DNA from: Baylisascaris procyonis
Lineage: Eukaryota > Nematoda > Chromadorea > Rhabditida > Ascarididae
Direction of reading: 5' to 3'
Length of the DNA stretch: 64,000 nucleotides
NCBI GenBank assembly: GCA_037389465.1
Contig: JAZARR010000033.1
Location: 1,960,501 to 2,024,500 of the forward strand
How positions within the stretch are numbered: position 1 is the first letter of the stretch; every line of letters starts with the position of its first letter. The notes under the pieces are model-generated. The model was not told the DNA's origin. It made no database searches and saw nothing but the letters and a program-made list of their open reading frames with translations. Below, one piece after another: positions 1 through 28,840 of this stretch. The position numbers and the translations under genes were made by a program.

Positions 1-99
1 TCGACGCTGAGGGCTCTCCCGGATGATGCACATCGGTTGTCATCAGTGATACTTGATCCTGGAGAGAAGGCGAATCGATTTGATGCGACAAACTGCTGA
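1..99 (+). CDS. possible 3' end of an unidentified gene, cut by the window edge
   Basis: Frame 1 is open from the first base to a TGA at 97-99 and encodes 32 residues that look protein-like (it contains LRALPDD and VILDPGEKANRFDAT). The codons are less AT-rich than the flank, and downstream sequence turns abruptly AT-rich like a 3' UTR. I recognise no family. The piece is short, so a chance open frame is possible. The 5' part lies outside the window. Confidence 0.3.
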   Translation, partial: STLRALPDDAHRLSSVILDPGEKANRFDATNC

Positions 100-3000
100 A
101 AGGCATATGTTAAAAATCATTATAAATATTTCCTCTATCCACTCCAATACTCCTTTCCTCTCAAGCGACCTATTTTCCTGATTTATAAAACACAAATCAG
201 TTGAGAGACCTTACCTAGACAACAACCCATAACTTCTGTTTTGTTCGGCTTCGCATTCTAAATATTTTTTTGCAAATTTTGCAAAACTGTCTCGTGAGTA
301 TGCGTCTGTTTGGCTAGTATCATTACAACAACAACATTGATAAGATGTGGCACATATAAGCAGCCTTACAGGAATTATTCCCTTACGAGTTATTGGCATT
401 TAAAGGGAAGCTAAAATCTTTGAGCTAAATCCACTTTACAATAACCAACAGTGGCGTCAAAATGATTGACAACATGGTGAACAACCGTTCAGTTTGCAAA
501 ACACCAAACATGCCAACTTGTCCACAGAACAATACACGATTTTTAGCACCTATAAGTTTGATAGATGCATAAGAATACTCATTTTATGACACGTCTTCAC
601 ATATAAAAACATTGATATTGAACGACAGACGAACACGACAATCAACTCAACAGTAAGTGAAGTAGAAAGTTACAAACTAAAGAGGGATTTCGCAGATATG
701 CCAACGTGAAGCGTTCCAAAGTTCGATCATTAGTTCGATCCTTCAACTGCATCAATTATGCAACAATGCCCATCAGTGTGAACTGTTACCTCATATGAAA
801 ACACGAAAAATGTGCATTCATTTTGTGGCATTTGAGATTCCACTAAAGGTAAAGCATGTTTTCAGTTTAAAAAAGTCAAAAATATAGCTTCTACTTGAAG
901 CTAAACTCTAAGTAGGGTTTTTGCTACTTATTCGTTAACATAATTCATGCATCATCTGATCAGAAGTCAACGCCTGCCCACAATAGAGCAACCTGAACTC
1001 AACTCCACCATGAAAGTCATAATTTGGCATTTTCTTCAGCTATCTATATAGTGATCGTGCTCAAAAATACTTCACTTACTGCTGAGTTGGTGGGAATTTC
1101 GGAACACAAAAACGGATTCCCTCTTAAAATCTCACTTCGTCGATACGTCGTGTTCAAGGGGAAACCGTCTACATTTTTGAACCAAGATGCGCAAAACTAG
1201 TCAAAAATTTTTGAACCACAGATGGTGGTAAGTCTCAACCAAAGAATTCGCCAACATGTCTATAATATTCTTAAACAAAAAAGACAGCGGTAGGCTTACA
1301 CACAGCATACATGCTTGCATGCTCTATGCAGTAGCTTTTGTAATAAAGCCTCAAAAATGAAAGAGCTGCCAGCAAACAACATATAAATAATAATATCGAT
1401 ATACAACAATGAACATAAAGCAGCTTTAATCAGATAAGAAAACAAAAAAAGTAGGGAAACAGCGGAAATTTATAAATAACCGCACAAAAAAATAAAATAT
1501 CTCAAAAAAGAAAAGCCTTCCCGCGCATATTTCATCCTTCTAAAGTCTCAAATCCAGCCGAACTTTCTAATGGCATATCTTGAGGAGTGTGGAGCCCGAA
1601 AGCATCTTTTGAAAACAGGATACACTGAGCCCAAAAGAGGAGAGGGAGCCTTTGAAACGAAGCAATGATGCTAAAACATAAAACTTTTTAAGACTGCTTA
1701 AGTCCTGAAAAATATATTTAGTGGAACTTGCTGACAATTTGAGAGATTACTAGGAAGGTGGGACTCGCCCATGCGGGAAAAACAAAACAAAAAAAGACAT
1801 TAAAACTTGAAAAACAGCGATTAGCGGTGGGAAATATCTACTAAAGCGGGATTGCTGGAGAAATTTTTTGGAAGAAAATAATCAACTGTAGCAATAATAG
1901 AAATTAACATGCAATTGCAAAGAATAAATGAACAGCTGAATTAAACCTTTCGATTGCGTCGCCAGCAATAACACACTTTCGCCGTCCTCTAAACGATCTA
2001 CCTGCACTCATCCGGCACAAAGGACGTAATGAAAGCGCTTATTAGAAGAGCAGCAAACAACACCTTGTACCCTCGCTGAAAATCAACAGAAAACGAACTA
2101 CAAACCTCTACTGGACTTGAGAAATTTGCATAATCGAGAAAGGGCGGAAAGAATGCAACGCTGAGACACGAGTTGCGCTCAAGCAAATACGCCGTAGGTA
2201 CGGTGAATACAGAGTTGCCATCTCCTCATTGATAACAACCGAACTAGAATTGCTGTTTGGATTTGACGATCAAACTTGCTCTTTCACCGATACTTGGAAA
2301 CGATTCGCTCTCTCTGCGTCTCTGCCTGCATTTTCGCGCTGACTGTCGTCTTAATTTTTAGTAGTGATGTCAGATTATCGTTACATTTGCAATAATCGAT
2401 AGAATGCAAGGACAATTAAAAATGTCTAATATGTGTTAAATCAAAATGGTTTTGGGTCATTGTGATTGATTCTTTCAATCATTAAATGACGTAAAACTCA
2501 AGTAGACGAGGGAATTGGCTGTGTTGGTGCAAACCCACCTTAAAAGTGGAGAATAAATGTATAACAATCCTTGCCATAAGCCTTAATATGTCACAAACTC
2601 ATAAAAGTTACAAAGAAAGCTGCATAATGCGAAGATTTTAACGCCGCATTGATTTAAATAATCACTGCTACTCAACATCCCTTATCATGATATATCAGCA
2701 GATCGCTCACTCGTTAATCGCTATCACTAATCCCCGAGCAAAGTGTTACACCTCTTTTTTTACTTCGCTAAACAACCAATGTTTGTTACCTTTTTTTTCT
2801 GCTACCATATTCTTTCCGGGAAACGAATAACGTCATATAACTGAAGAGATAATAACTTTCAAAGAGCAATAGAGCATTACTACGGGAAATGGGCCAGATC
2901 CCATTAGAAAGTGGTGTTCTCCTAACGTGAACAGCAATGTTGCCCACTGCTAAAAACCTAATTTCAAAAGACTCACTAAGAAGTTACCGCATCCTTAATC

Positions 3001-6000
3001 GTCGCATCCTTCTCACCGATTCAAACCTATTTACGAATCCCGCGATAGTGTTACAAGCGGTCAGTCAAAGTTGCTTTTTGCATCACTAACGCTGTGTCAT
3101 GTTTGCGTTTCATCACATCGCAGATAGCTTAGTGATACACTTGTTCGCCCCGACGGCAAAAAAATACACAGGGTGATTTGCGATTGGTTCGTTCCCTCAT
3201 CTGTGTGTTACTTTCATACCCGTCAGCCTCTGTGTGCACTTTACAATTGGTTGACTGTGGTGGCTCGTTGACCGGCGTTGCTGACAGGATCAGACGTCGT
3301 CTGTTAAGCTTAAGCGTTGCACTTGATTGAGTTGTGCTACAGTGGGGTGGAGGGGTTTTAGGTGAAGGAAAGTTGCGTGGTGGTTTGTTTCGGTTCAGGA
3401 AAGGTTTATATATCAGCATTCTGCTAAAAAATTACTCGTTTATTCGATCCGTGCAGTGAATAAACACTTATTCAAAGCTGAACGCAACAATGCTAATATT
3501 GGGCACTGTGAAGTTGGCATTATACTAGTCTTAGCAAACTTCAACTCATTAGCACTGAGTTCAACATCAGCATTTGTGTGTACCACATTACCGTAGAATT
3601 GTTTGGTGATACAGTTGCAATAGACTGTAGAAACTGTATATTTTCGTAATTTTATAGTACTGTTGTTTGAGTGGAATCATTTCGGTAAACTCGAATTGAT
3701 TTGCACTTTTATGTGGCAACCTAGCGTTCGATCCCAATTTAATCATTGGTATTTCTCGTAGAAAGGTAGTTGATATAATTAAGAATGGTATCCATTGCTG
3801 TACAAATGTATTCCGATTCTATCACCTCATACCCTACTCATTCAAATTTGGATTCTTTCCCAGAAAACATTATGCAACGTCGATTAGAGTATAAAAGCGA
3901 CGAATTTCTAGATCGCACCGAATCTTTTCACTTGTATGGAACAACAGAAATGCTTTTACAGCGTGCAAATAATTAAACTCCGATGACGAAATTTGCACAG
4001 AAATTTCTCATGGATCATTCTTCTCACTGATATTTGCAGTTAACTTTGGATGTGTTGTGTTGTTTGTGTTGCATGTGTATGTATATGTCGACTGGCCAGT
4101 GTGTTGCGTCCATGTCTGAATGCGTTGATATTGTTTACTTTTTCTGATCGGTCGGTTAGAATTTAGTTATCAACTCAATCGTTTGCTCATTGTGTTGTGT
4201 TTGTGATACTCTATAGGTCAATTGCTTTATATGCACATTCATTTATCTGTTTAATTAGAACTGATTCGATGCTAATCGATGAGCCCCAAAAAATTTATTT
4301 TATTCTCCAGCCCGATTCTTTTCTTATTATTATACGCCATCTCTGACGAGTTCATAATGGGATGTGTTCCACGATGTATGGCGATTATGGGCGCTTGCAA
4401 GAGCAAGAGCGACTTTGTTCTTGCCTAACCCTTTTCCAGAGGGGGGAGGGATGGGAATTGGAGATGGGGAGGGATGGGGCTTCACAGTTGTACCATAAGA
4501 GCAGCTTTGGTCTCCTCAAGTATCCGGGAAAATCTTTTAAGAAAGTCGATGTAGCAGATCCTTTGCAATGAGTACAAAACTTACGGATGCTCCTATTTTG
4601 ATGCTTTCGAGTCTCTATTCTTATTATTATCACGATCTATAACATTTTCTTATTACCATGCATAACGTTTTCACTCATTTCATTTTATTCCTAATCTTGG
4701 TAAAACGTAGATGAAAAAACTTCAGAAGTCAAAATCTTTTTGCCTTAAAAAGAATTTTCCTCGGCATTCTATAAAGAGCTGAAATAAGAGCCAATGGGCT
4801 GAAGTTTTAATTACGGTATTCTCATATGAGTAACGTCGTGTAGATTTGAAAGCGTCGAAATGAAATCGTCCATAAAAATTTCATGCTAATCGAAAAATGC
4901 CTGCTGAATCGGTTTTCTTACAAGTTTTTTTCACTACTCTCTCTCGCGGGAACTTACTAGCGAACGGAAAACTGTGACATGCACAAATTTGCATTCACAT
5001 TGTTCCTCAAAGGAAAGATTCGGCGATGGAATTTAACAGGAGATTAGAGCTGATTTCCTTCTGAATGATTACATTCTTCAAGACTTAAAATGGTTTGCAT
5101 ATGAAATTTCACGCAATAAACGAAGAACAGCAAGGGCAGATTTTCTGATAAGGACTCGTATGATCAATCACTTATTTAGGGAAACGCATTACTCGGATTA
5201 CACCATTACTTTGAGTCATTTCGACTGGTAGAATTGCTTATCATGACCGCCATTCCAGCAGAATTGCTTATAATGTATAGGTGAAAACTGCTTATCAAAT
5301 CCTGCGTCTCCCCACTTAATTCCACTTTATCTCTGTTTGGTTGCTGTTGCATCTACAAGTTCGCATTTGCAAAAGCCTTCTCAGCATATTCGCTTTTTGA
5401 AAACACTGGTTGTGGACCTATCGATTCGTTGAGCTGTAGTCTCAACATACCTCTGACAGTTTGAACGAAATTCATCGGAAGCTTGCCTAGTCCTAACCTG
5501 ACTCCCGATTACAAGAATCAGTCCCATATCCCCGTTCTTCGAAGTACTAGAGCTTTCCCAAGTATTCACGTAATAAAGGACTAGTAGTTCACATTCCCCT
5601 AAGAACTGAAGTTTTGCAAAAATCTCTCAAGCAAAGAAAAATCCCAACAACGCAGCCGCAACAGACGAAATCATAAAGGAGTCTTTCCTTAGCCTTATGC
5701 CCGGATTGAAGGACCAGGTCCTGGAGAGGTACTTTTTGACCTTCTATCGCCATCACACTTAACAAATGAGAATTTTCGAGAACACATGCCGGAAATGCCT
5801 TCCATTTTGTATAATATGAAAGTTTCAACCCCCTCAGCGCTGCTCATCTATTTCTGGTTTCAGAGATGGTTCTGTGGATGCTTGTTTCATTCGCGTTGAA
5901 AAACTGCACAAAGTATGGCAACCGTATTTTTCAATCTAGGACACTTCCGAATTGATTTTTCTTCATTGCAATATACGAGCTTCAAGAAATGAAAGATCAA

Positions 6001-6034
6001 AGCATCGGCTGTTGGCTTTACTATGTTTGTGCTT
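100..6034. other. no recognisable gene; 3' flank of the BAIAP3-like gene at its right end
   Basis: AT-rich sequence with only short scattered open frames. The most protein-like is a 63-codon plus-strand frame at 3785-3976 with an ATG start and a hydrophilic product, but it matches no family I know and has no clear splice context. A G-rich run lies at 4441-4480. The right end should contain the 3' UTR of the minus-strand gene that stops at 6035; I saw no AATAAA on the minus strand close to that stop. Confidence 0.5.
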
Positions 6035-22713
<16,679 letters not shown>

Positions 22714-24549
22714 CTGCCCACATTTTGTGATAATCGTTTCACTCTTTTTTGTGCCATTTTGCAAAATCCGTTTTCAAAAAGCACATTATAAACGATAAGG
22801 TGATCTTTTATTTCGTAACTTTCACCGATCCATCAATTTCAAAAAGAGTTCTTAGACATTTAAACGTACTTGAAAAATTGCATTCATTTTACAAGAATCG
22901 AACTTTCATATCATACAAGCCGAAATGCATAAAAACAATTCTTTTTTAGATGATTTGTGGAAATGGTCAGATCGGTTTCAATATATTGCCATTATTCTGC
23001 ACAATTTTTGATAAATTGCGCAAATAGCTGGTCGGATAAACGGAATGCTAAAAATGCTTATCACGTCAGTCTTTGTGGCACGCTTCTCCATTCATTTTTT
23101 GCATCATCGGATAGTTGGAAAGGAAGAATCATCAGTTATAAAAGCCGAAAAAGTGAGTTTTTAGGGGATGTTTTTGCATTTTTCAGATGGAAGAAGGAAC
23201 TCTTTAGTAGAACTGAAGTAGAATGGTCCCATCGTTGCATTATAACATGATTAGTTATCACCATTTCGTCCTGTTGCTTTATTATCATTCGGTGAGCTCT
23301 TTATCAAAACTGCGGCTCTTTCAATGAGTTGTAATCTTGTTTAGAGATGTCGCTTTTGCCTCATACAGCGTTTCTTTACTCTAATGGTAATTAATTCACT
23401 CGGCACAGTCGAGACGCTAATGAAAGCATAACCTCACCAATAAATGCCAACGTCTTTCTATCACTCTCCTTCCCTCACCTACCCAGCCACCTTCTCTTCC
23501 ACACGATGAGGGAAATGCAAAATAGAGGCCAGCGGATAAATGACGGGTGCAATTCCCACCATCTACTGAACTAGTTTACATCCTTTTCCTGCTCTTTTGT
23601 TCCGATTGGCATGCTCATGTCTGTAACTTCTACTGCCATCTTACTCGCTTAAATCAAGCACAGATGACTCACGTCGCTAGAAAACGATCACCTGGACGAC
23701 TATGATTTTGTGCCTGACCATCATATGAGATAGAATTTTGTGCTGTAAGCGCATAACTAGATCTTTGAAGTGATATTCTCTATGAGAGCCATGGAAAAAG
23801 ATAATTTCCTTCACAAATTTATAGGAATTATCAGGTTGCTGCATGTGGGGGTTACATCCAGAAGCATCCACCTGCACTCTCGAGATGTCGACTGTATTGA
23901 TATTAGAACGTTGAATACATTAAAATTTGGATCATTGCCATTATATCTCATAGTGTATGCACAGGAGAAGTAGCATAACGCCACCTAATGAAGCTTTGTC
24001 CGCTGTTGGGTGGTGGCCTGCTTCACTTCGAACATCGTGGAGTCACTCGTGAAGGTTCTGCTGAGGATGTAGGAGTTGGAAAGCCGAAGTGATGATTGGG
24101 GTTGTTTCTGCAAAGGGATTCAGTTGCTACTGCATGTCGTTTTATTGGACGGCTGTTATTGTTCATAGTCTCATTTCTGCCGAACCGCGAAAGCTTAACA
24201 AAGATGTTTGCCGTTAGAAAACCTCTTAATTGCACGGTGAAAACTGCATCTAAAATTCCATTGCTTTATTACAATTATGCGACATTTGCGCTTCCATCAA
24301 CTATGTTCGCAGAGTCTGGTGTCCGACGCCGTCAGAGTACTAATTAATTTCGAAAGATTAGTTGTTAGCCTTATCCTTGCCATAAATTGGTGTTTACTTG
24401 CTGGCGGCGCAATTGTCGCGGCCTCTTTTTTAGAATTTTGCTTCCGTTATTGAGGGAGCATATGTTAAGACTGCACCAGAATTCCGTTTCCAGTTTTTGA
24501 ATCTTAGTGGCTTGTGCTTGAGTTCTGATTACCGCTGTGATGTAGACGG
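22714..24549. other. region between the BAIAP3-like 5' end and NDUFS4
   Basis: Should contain the 5' exon(s) and promoter of the minus-strand BAIAP3-like gene and the promoter of the divergent NDUFS4. A minus-strand frame with an ATG at about 24166 (starting MNNNSRPIKRH, Pro/Ser-rich later) ends in a possible donor near 24032 and could be the first BAIAP3-like exon, but nothing confirms it. No other gene was recognised. Confidence 0.4.
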
Positions 24550-24555
24550 TTTCAG
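24550..24555 (+). promoter_or_regulatory. candidate spliced-leader acceptor of NDUFS4
   Basis: TTTCAG lies 46 bases 5' of the NDUFS4 ATG with no upstream in-frame coding. In nematodes this consensus just 5' of the start usually marks a trans-splice site. It could instead be the cis-acceptor of a non-coding 5' exon. Confidence 0.4.
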
Positions 24556-24601
24556 TGAAGGATTGTGACGAGAGTGGCGTGAGCCCATCGATCTGTTGCC
24601 A

Positions 24602-27600
24602 ATGCTAGGAATACGATCCTGTGTATTACCTTTGCGCTCTGTGGCGCGAGGGTTGGCAACAGTTGATAAAAGCGTACCGGTGACGCGATTGCATGACGCT
24701 AAGCGGAAATCGGTGGAGGAGGTGTTGCAACCGACACCAGCCAAGACCAGCGTCACTGTTGTTGGCGAATATGATGAGGTCGGTGTGATTCCCTCTTTTT
24801 ATACTCATATGAAGCTTTCGTATTGTTTAACGATTGCAGTTCGTGTGTTTTTGCAAGTAGAAACAATCGTTGCTGTCTTATCTCACGCATATCTTTTTTA
24901 ATTGTCAGGGAAATAATCTTTAAATTCTGTTCATCTCGCTGTTATCAACACGAAGGATGAAAGGCATCTGCCATTAAATGAGAGACCTTACGACTTTTTA
25001 GTGATTTTCTAAGTGCATAAAGAGAATAATTGTATGGCGACGAGTCGATTTATCAATCGAAGTGACCGAAACAGTTTCACAGCATTTAACCAACGGGTGG
25101 CTGCCATTTTTAATTCTTCGTAGCGTAACTTCACACCACTCATTATGGCCAGTTGGCTTTCTTTTACAATTCGTTCTTCTTTGAAAATATCTCATTTTTG
25201 ACTGGTATTTGATGCGTTCTGTGATATTTTGTATACATAAAGCATTTCTATTTTCAGATGGAAAGTAGAAAAAAAACTTTTTTACATGAGATTCTCGCAA
25301 CTCTATCGAAAAAAATTCAGAACTGAAAAAAAAATATCTAGTAGAAGAGTAATGCGAAGGTGGACGAACCTCACTGAGAGTATCAGCGCTTTTATCGTTA
25401 ATAAAATTCGTGCAATCACGAGGACATTGATTCATAAATTTAACGTGACCTATAGTTAGACTATCACTTGAGCAATCGTTTGATCTCTGCCGATACTAAA
25501 CCACCTTTTCTTTTGTGCCATTTAAACTGTAAGGCTAGTGGTCGATGTTTTTTGACGACCGACTGGAGATATAAATTTGAATAGAAATTTGGCGAGTCAA
25601 GTATCAACTCAGGGATTAGCCAGAAATTGAGGACGAAGGATGTGTACATGTGCAATTGTGGCCTCATAAGTTTTGTCGTGGCGTGCCATACCGTTTCATA
25701 TATCGGTTCAGCCTTTACAGTCCCGTTATGGTGTAATATTGCACTGTCCCGAGTCTTCATTAATGCCATTCCTCCTCAAATGGGTTTTCGGGCAAATTTA
25801 TTTGTTATTAGTTCATAAGGAACATGCGATAGAGGGATAATGGGTTCAGGTGATGGATATTGCGGGTGTCCCCGAAGAACATATGGAACAGCGCATGGCT
25901 CGTATTTTCAAGCCGGCACGCGAGGCGACACAGTCTGGTTGGAACAACACCAAAGCCTGGAAGATCGAACTGGATAATCGTGAGCGTTGGGAAAATCCAC
26001 TCATGGGTTGGGCGAGCACGTCAGTCACTTATTTCATCATTTTTTCTTTTGTTGAAGGAGCCTGCTGACATACAATTTCGGTAGGTGAGTGTATTTTGGG
26101 AGTTTTGCCCGCCACTTGCTTATTCCACTTCTATAATAAAATCTTCATGCTAGCTTCCCGCACGTGCAAGGTTAAAATCGAATTGCGTTCCCAATAAAGC
26201 GTCCGTTAATAACACGACGCGATTGCATAACGGCCACTGGAACATGCGCTTCCTTGTGTTCTTTGTGTGTAAAAAGTTTCCTCTCTCTCCTTTCAGGTTT
26301 ATTAAATTACGATTAGTTTTTTTTTTTGATTGTAATTCATGAAGATTCACTTAAAGCCGTAAATTCATTGATTACTTATGTTGCATATTTAAATATATGT
26401 TAACCGAAAAGAAACAATGACATGTGACTGAGTATTTCTTAGGTTTTTTGATATGTTTTACATTGCTTATCAAATGTTTTGAAATTGGAATCGTTCGAGA
26501 GGTTTGTAGCGTTTGGACTGCTGTGAAGCATTTTACGTTTGAGGGCGGGCTTTCTGATTTCGTTAATTTTTGAACTCCGCATATGAAATGAGAGTGAAGT
26601 ATGGAAGATGGTATGAAAGTTGACCTATATGTGCCTCCCGTCCCCCTCCAGTTCCCCTCTTGAAGTTGCATCCAGCGCATAGTTAAGAAAAGCAGCACTT
26701 GTTACTTTTATGAGAGTGCAGAAGTTGCATCAACTCTTGGATAGGTTGCTACTTAGATTTAATGCTTTATTGATTTGTGATCCGATTCGGTGTCGTTTGG
26801 AGTGTAATGTGCTTAGGGAACATCCAATAAAGAGCATTTATGTCCCTATTGGCACTCAAAACACAGTAATTGAGCGACGCTTAATTGTTTTTCTCGTATT
26901 TGAAGAGAGGGAAATCCCTTCAAATTGACTTATTATTCTACTGCTGCTCTCTGCTAGCTATTGGGCGAGTTGTTTTGATAGCGTCTTCACTACGAATATA
27001 TATCCGAGCACAAATTTTGTTGCATTTCTCGTAAAGTTTGATAGACGCTGTGGGCATTACCGCTTTTGAGGCTAGGTATAGGAATGCAACTTTTTTGTGT
27101 AGGTTACTTTAAGTATCTAAGAATTTTCATTCGTGCATCTTACATTCTATATTTGATTTTATTTTTTATTTTTTTTTTTGTTAAATAACCAAAGCACTGC
27201 ATTTTAAGAGGCTGATTTGTTTAAATAATTAATTTTATTAGCAGTAATGATGTTTGTGATTTGATAAATTTGCTTCGAATTTGAATTATAAAAAAATTTA
27301 TATTTTAGAAATTAGTTGAATTACTGAATGTTGTATGTAAAACAAGTGAGTATTTGAAAGATGTTGTATTTGAAGTGTTCGAAATATTGCATCTAAAAAT
27401 ATGAATAATTTTAAGTTGTGTACTCAACGCTTTTGCACTCTTTGAATGGTAACGATGGGGTATGAATTTCAGGGGAGACCCACTAAGCAATATATCGATG
27501 AATATGGATTTTGCATCAAAAGAAGATGCGATAAATTTTTGCATAAAGAATCGCTGGAATTACGAAGTGGATGAGCCGCACGAGCGTCACATTAAACCGA

Positions 27601-27656
27601 AGACCTATGGGTCAAATTTTTCATGGAAAGCACGCACTCGAGTGAGCACGAAGTGA
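24602..27656 (+). CDS. NDUFS4: NADH dehydrogenase (ubiquinone) iron-sulfur protein 4, 18 kDa AQDQ subunit
   Basis: Accessory subunit of mitochondrial complex I, located where the N and Q modules meet and needed for assembly and stability. Exons 24602-24778, 25850-26019 and 27473-27656 join in phase to 176 residues; the human precursor is 175. The N-terminus ([18 protein letters not shown]) is basic and acid-free, as expected for a mitochondrial presequence. The family core is unmistakable: [40 protein letters not shown], then DPLSN and the C-terminus [16 protein letters not shown]. The terminal RVS is the protein kinase A-type site known in mammalian NDUFS4. The start is chosen because it is the first ATG and gives the presequence. 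The second intron (1.45 kb) and the first (1.07 kb) hold no gene. The C. elegans orthologue is known as lpd-5. Confidence 0.97.
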
Positions 27657-27758
27657 GAAGCTGCAACTCGAAATCGATGTTGCCTCATGTCCTTCTTAAA
27701 ACGGACATATAGCCGCGCTCATACTATGTATATTGGTATATGACACTAGAGTATGATA

Positions 27759-27768
27759 AATAAATAAA
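27759..27768 (+). terminator. polyadenylation signal of NDUFS4
   Basis: Two overlapping AATAAA hexamers about 105 bases after the NDUFS4 stop codon. Confidence 0.6.
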
Positions 27769-28304
27769 GCTTCTAATGTAAGTATGTTTGCTTCAACTTT
27801 GGCTTTTGACTAGCGTCAATAATTCGCGTTGTTTTACTGTTCAATTGTGAATGATCAACTTAAGCGTTGGCTGTTTCAAATACAATGACTGTCAAAGGCG
27901 AGTAGATGTGAATTCGCTATTGTTCATTAAATTTGCATCATGTGCTGATGGAATTTAGAAACGGTTAGGAGTGAGCGTGGGCATCCCTACTCCACCTCTT
28001 CTTCCCATTCCTCTAGGCTCTAGGTTTACATGAGCGAGGAAGTGGAAGGTAGCACTTTAAAAAAAGGTAAAGCACGAAGTAGTTGCGCAGACGTAGTAGG
28101 GAACTCAAAAAATAGGGCGCAAAGCAGATTTGTGTGGTTGTGCGTCTCTATCAGCTTTTGCAGATTAGACGGATTTGTTTTGTTCAACGAATTCAGGAAG
28201 GTAGAGGTCATGGGTCTGAGACTTTCTGCCTTATGTGCAGTCGATTTGATGGCTCAGAAATATACCTTGAATTTTTTTGTGATGGTGTATGGACACATCG
28301 CTAT

Positions 28305-28515
28305 TGTTTGAGGGGAATTCTTATAGGTTTCTTTGAAGGGGATTCTTATAGGTTTCTTTGAGGGGAATTCTTATGTTTCTTTGAGGGGGATTCTTATAGG
28401 TTTCTTTGAGGGGAATTCTTATAGGTTTCTTTGAGGGGAATTCTTATAGGTTTCTTTGAGGGGGATTCTTATAGGTTTCTTTGAGGGGAGTTCTTATGGG
28501 TTTGAGGGGAATTCA
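28305..28515 (+). repeat. 25-bp minisatellite, about 8-9 copies
   Basis: Tandem units of the form GTTTCTTTGAGGGG then AATTCTTATAG, differing by A/G changes and small deletions; copies 1 and 9 are shortened. Several units carry GAATTC. The array sits in non-coding sequence between NDUFS4 and the SS18-like gene. Confidence 0.95.
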
Positions 28516-28818
28516 CATCACCCGAAGTGTGTGGTGTGGTTTCTGAGCGGGAAAGGCTCTATGTTTACACCGCGAATATGAAGTCTATCTGGTATATTTT
28601 TGGCCACACATCTTTGACAGTCTGCGTTCATCATTCATTTTGTATATGTACGTCCATCTGCATAAGATTTTCCTTTTAAAACTAGCAAGTGGTGGTTGCA
28701 TAATTGGCAGTTTTTTGAGGATTTTGCTGCATCCATCGCAGGTTAGTGCGCTCGAAGACTCGTCGATTGAGACGGCGCTAACGCGAACGCTTCCGAGGAA
28801 GATGCTGTCGCACCTCCT

Positions 28819-28840
28819 CCCACTCCCCCCTCCCCCACCC
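28819..28840 (-). other. C-rich tract with G-quadruplex potential on the minus strand
   Basis: Four C-runs (3, 6, 5 and 3) with loops of 3, 1 and 1 bases. On the minus strand this fits the G3N1-7 quadruplex pattern. Function unknown. Confidence 0.5.
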
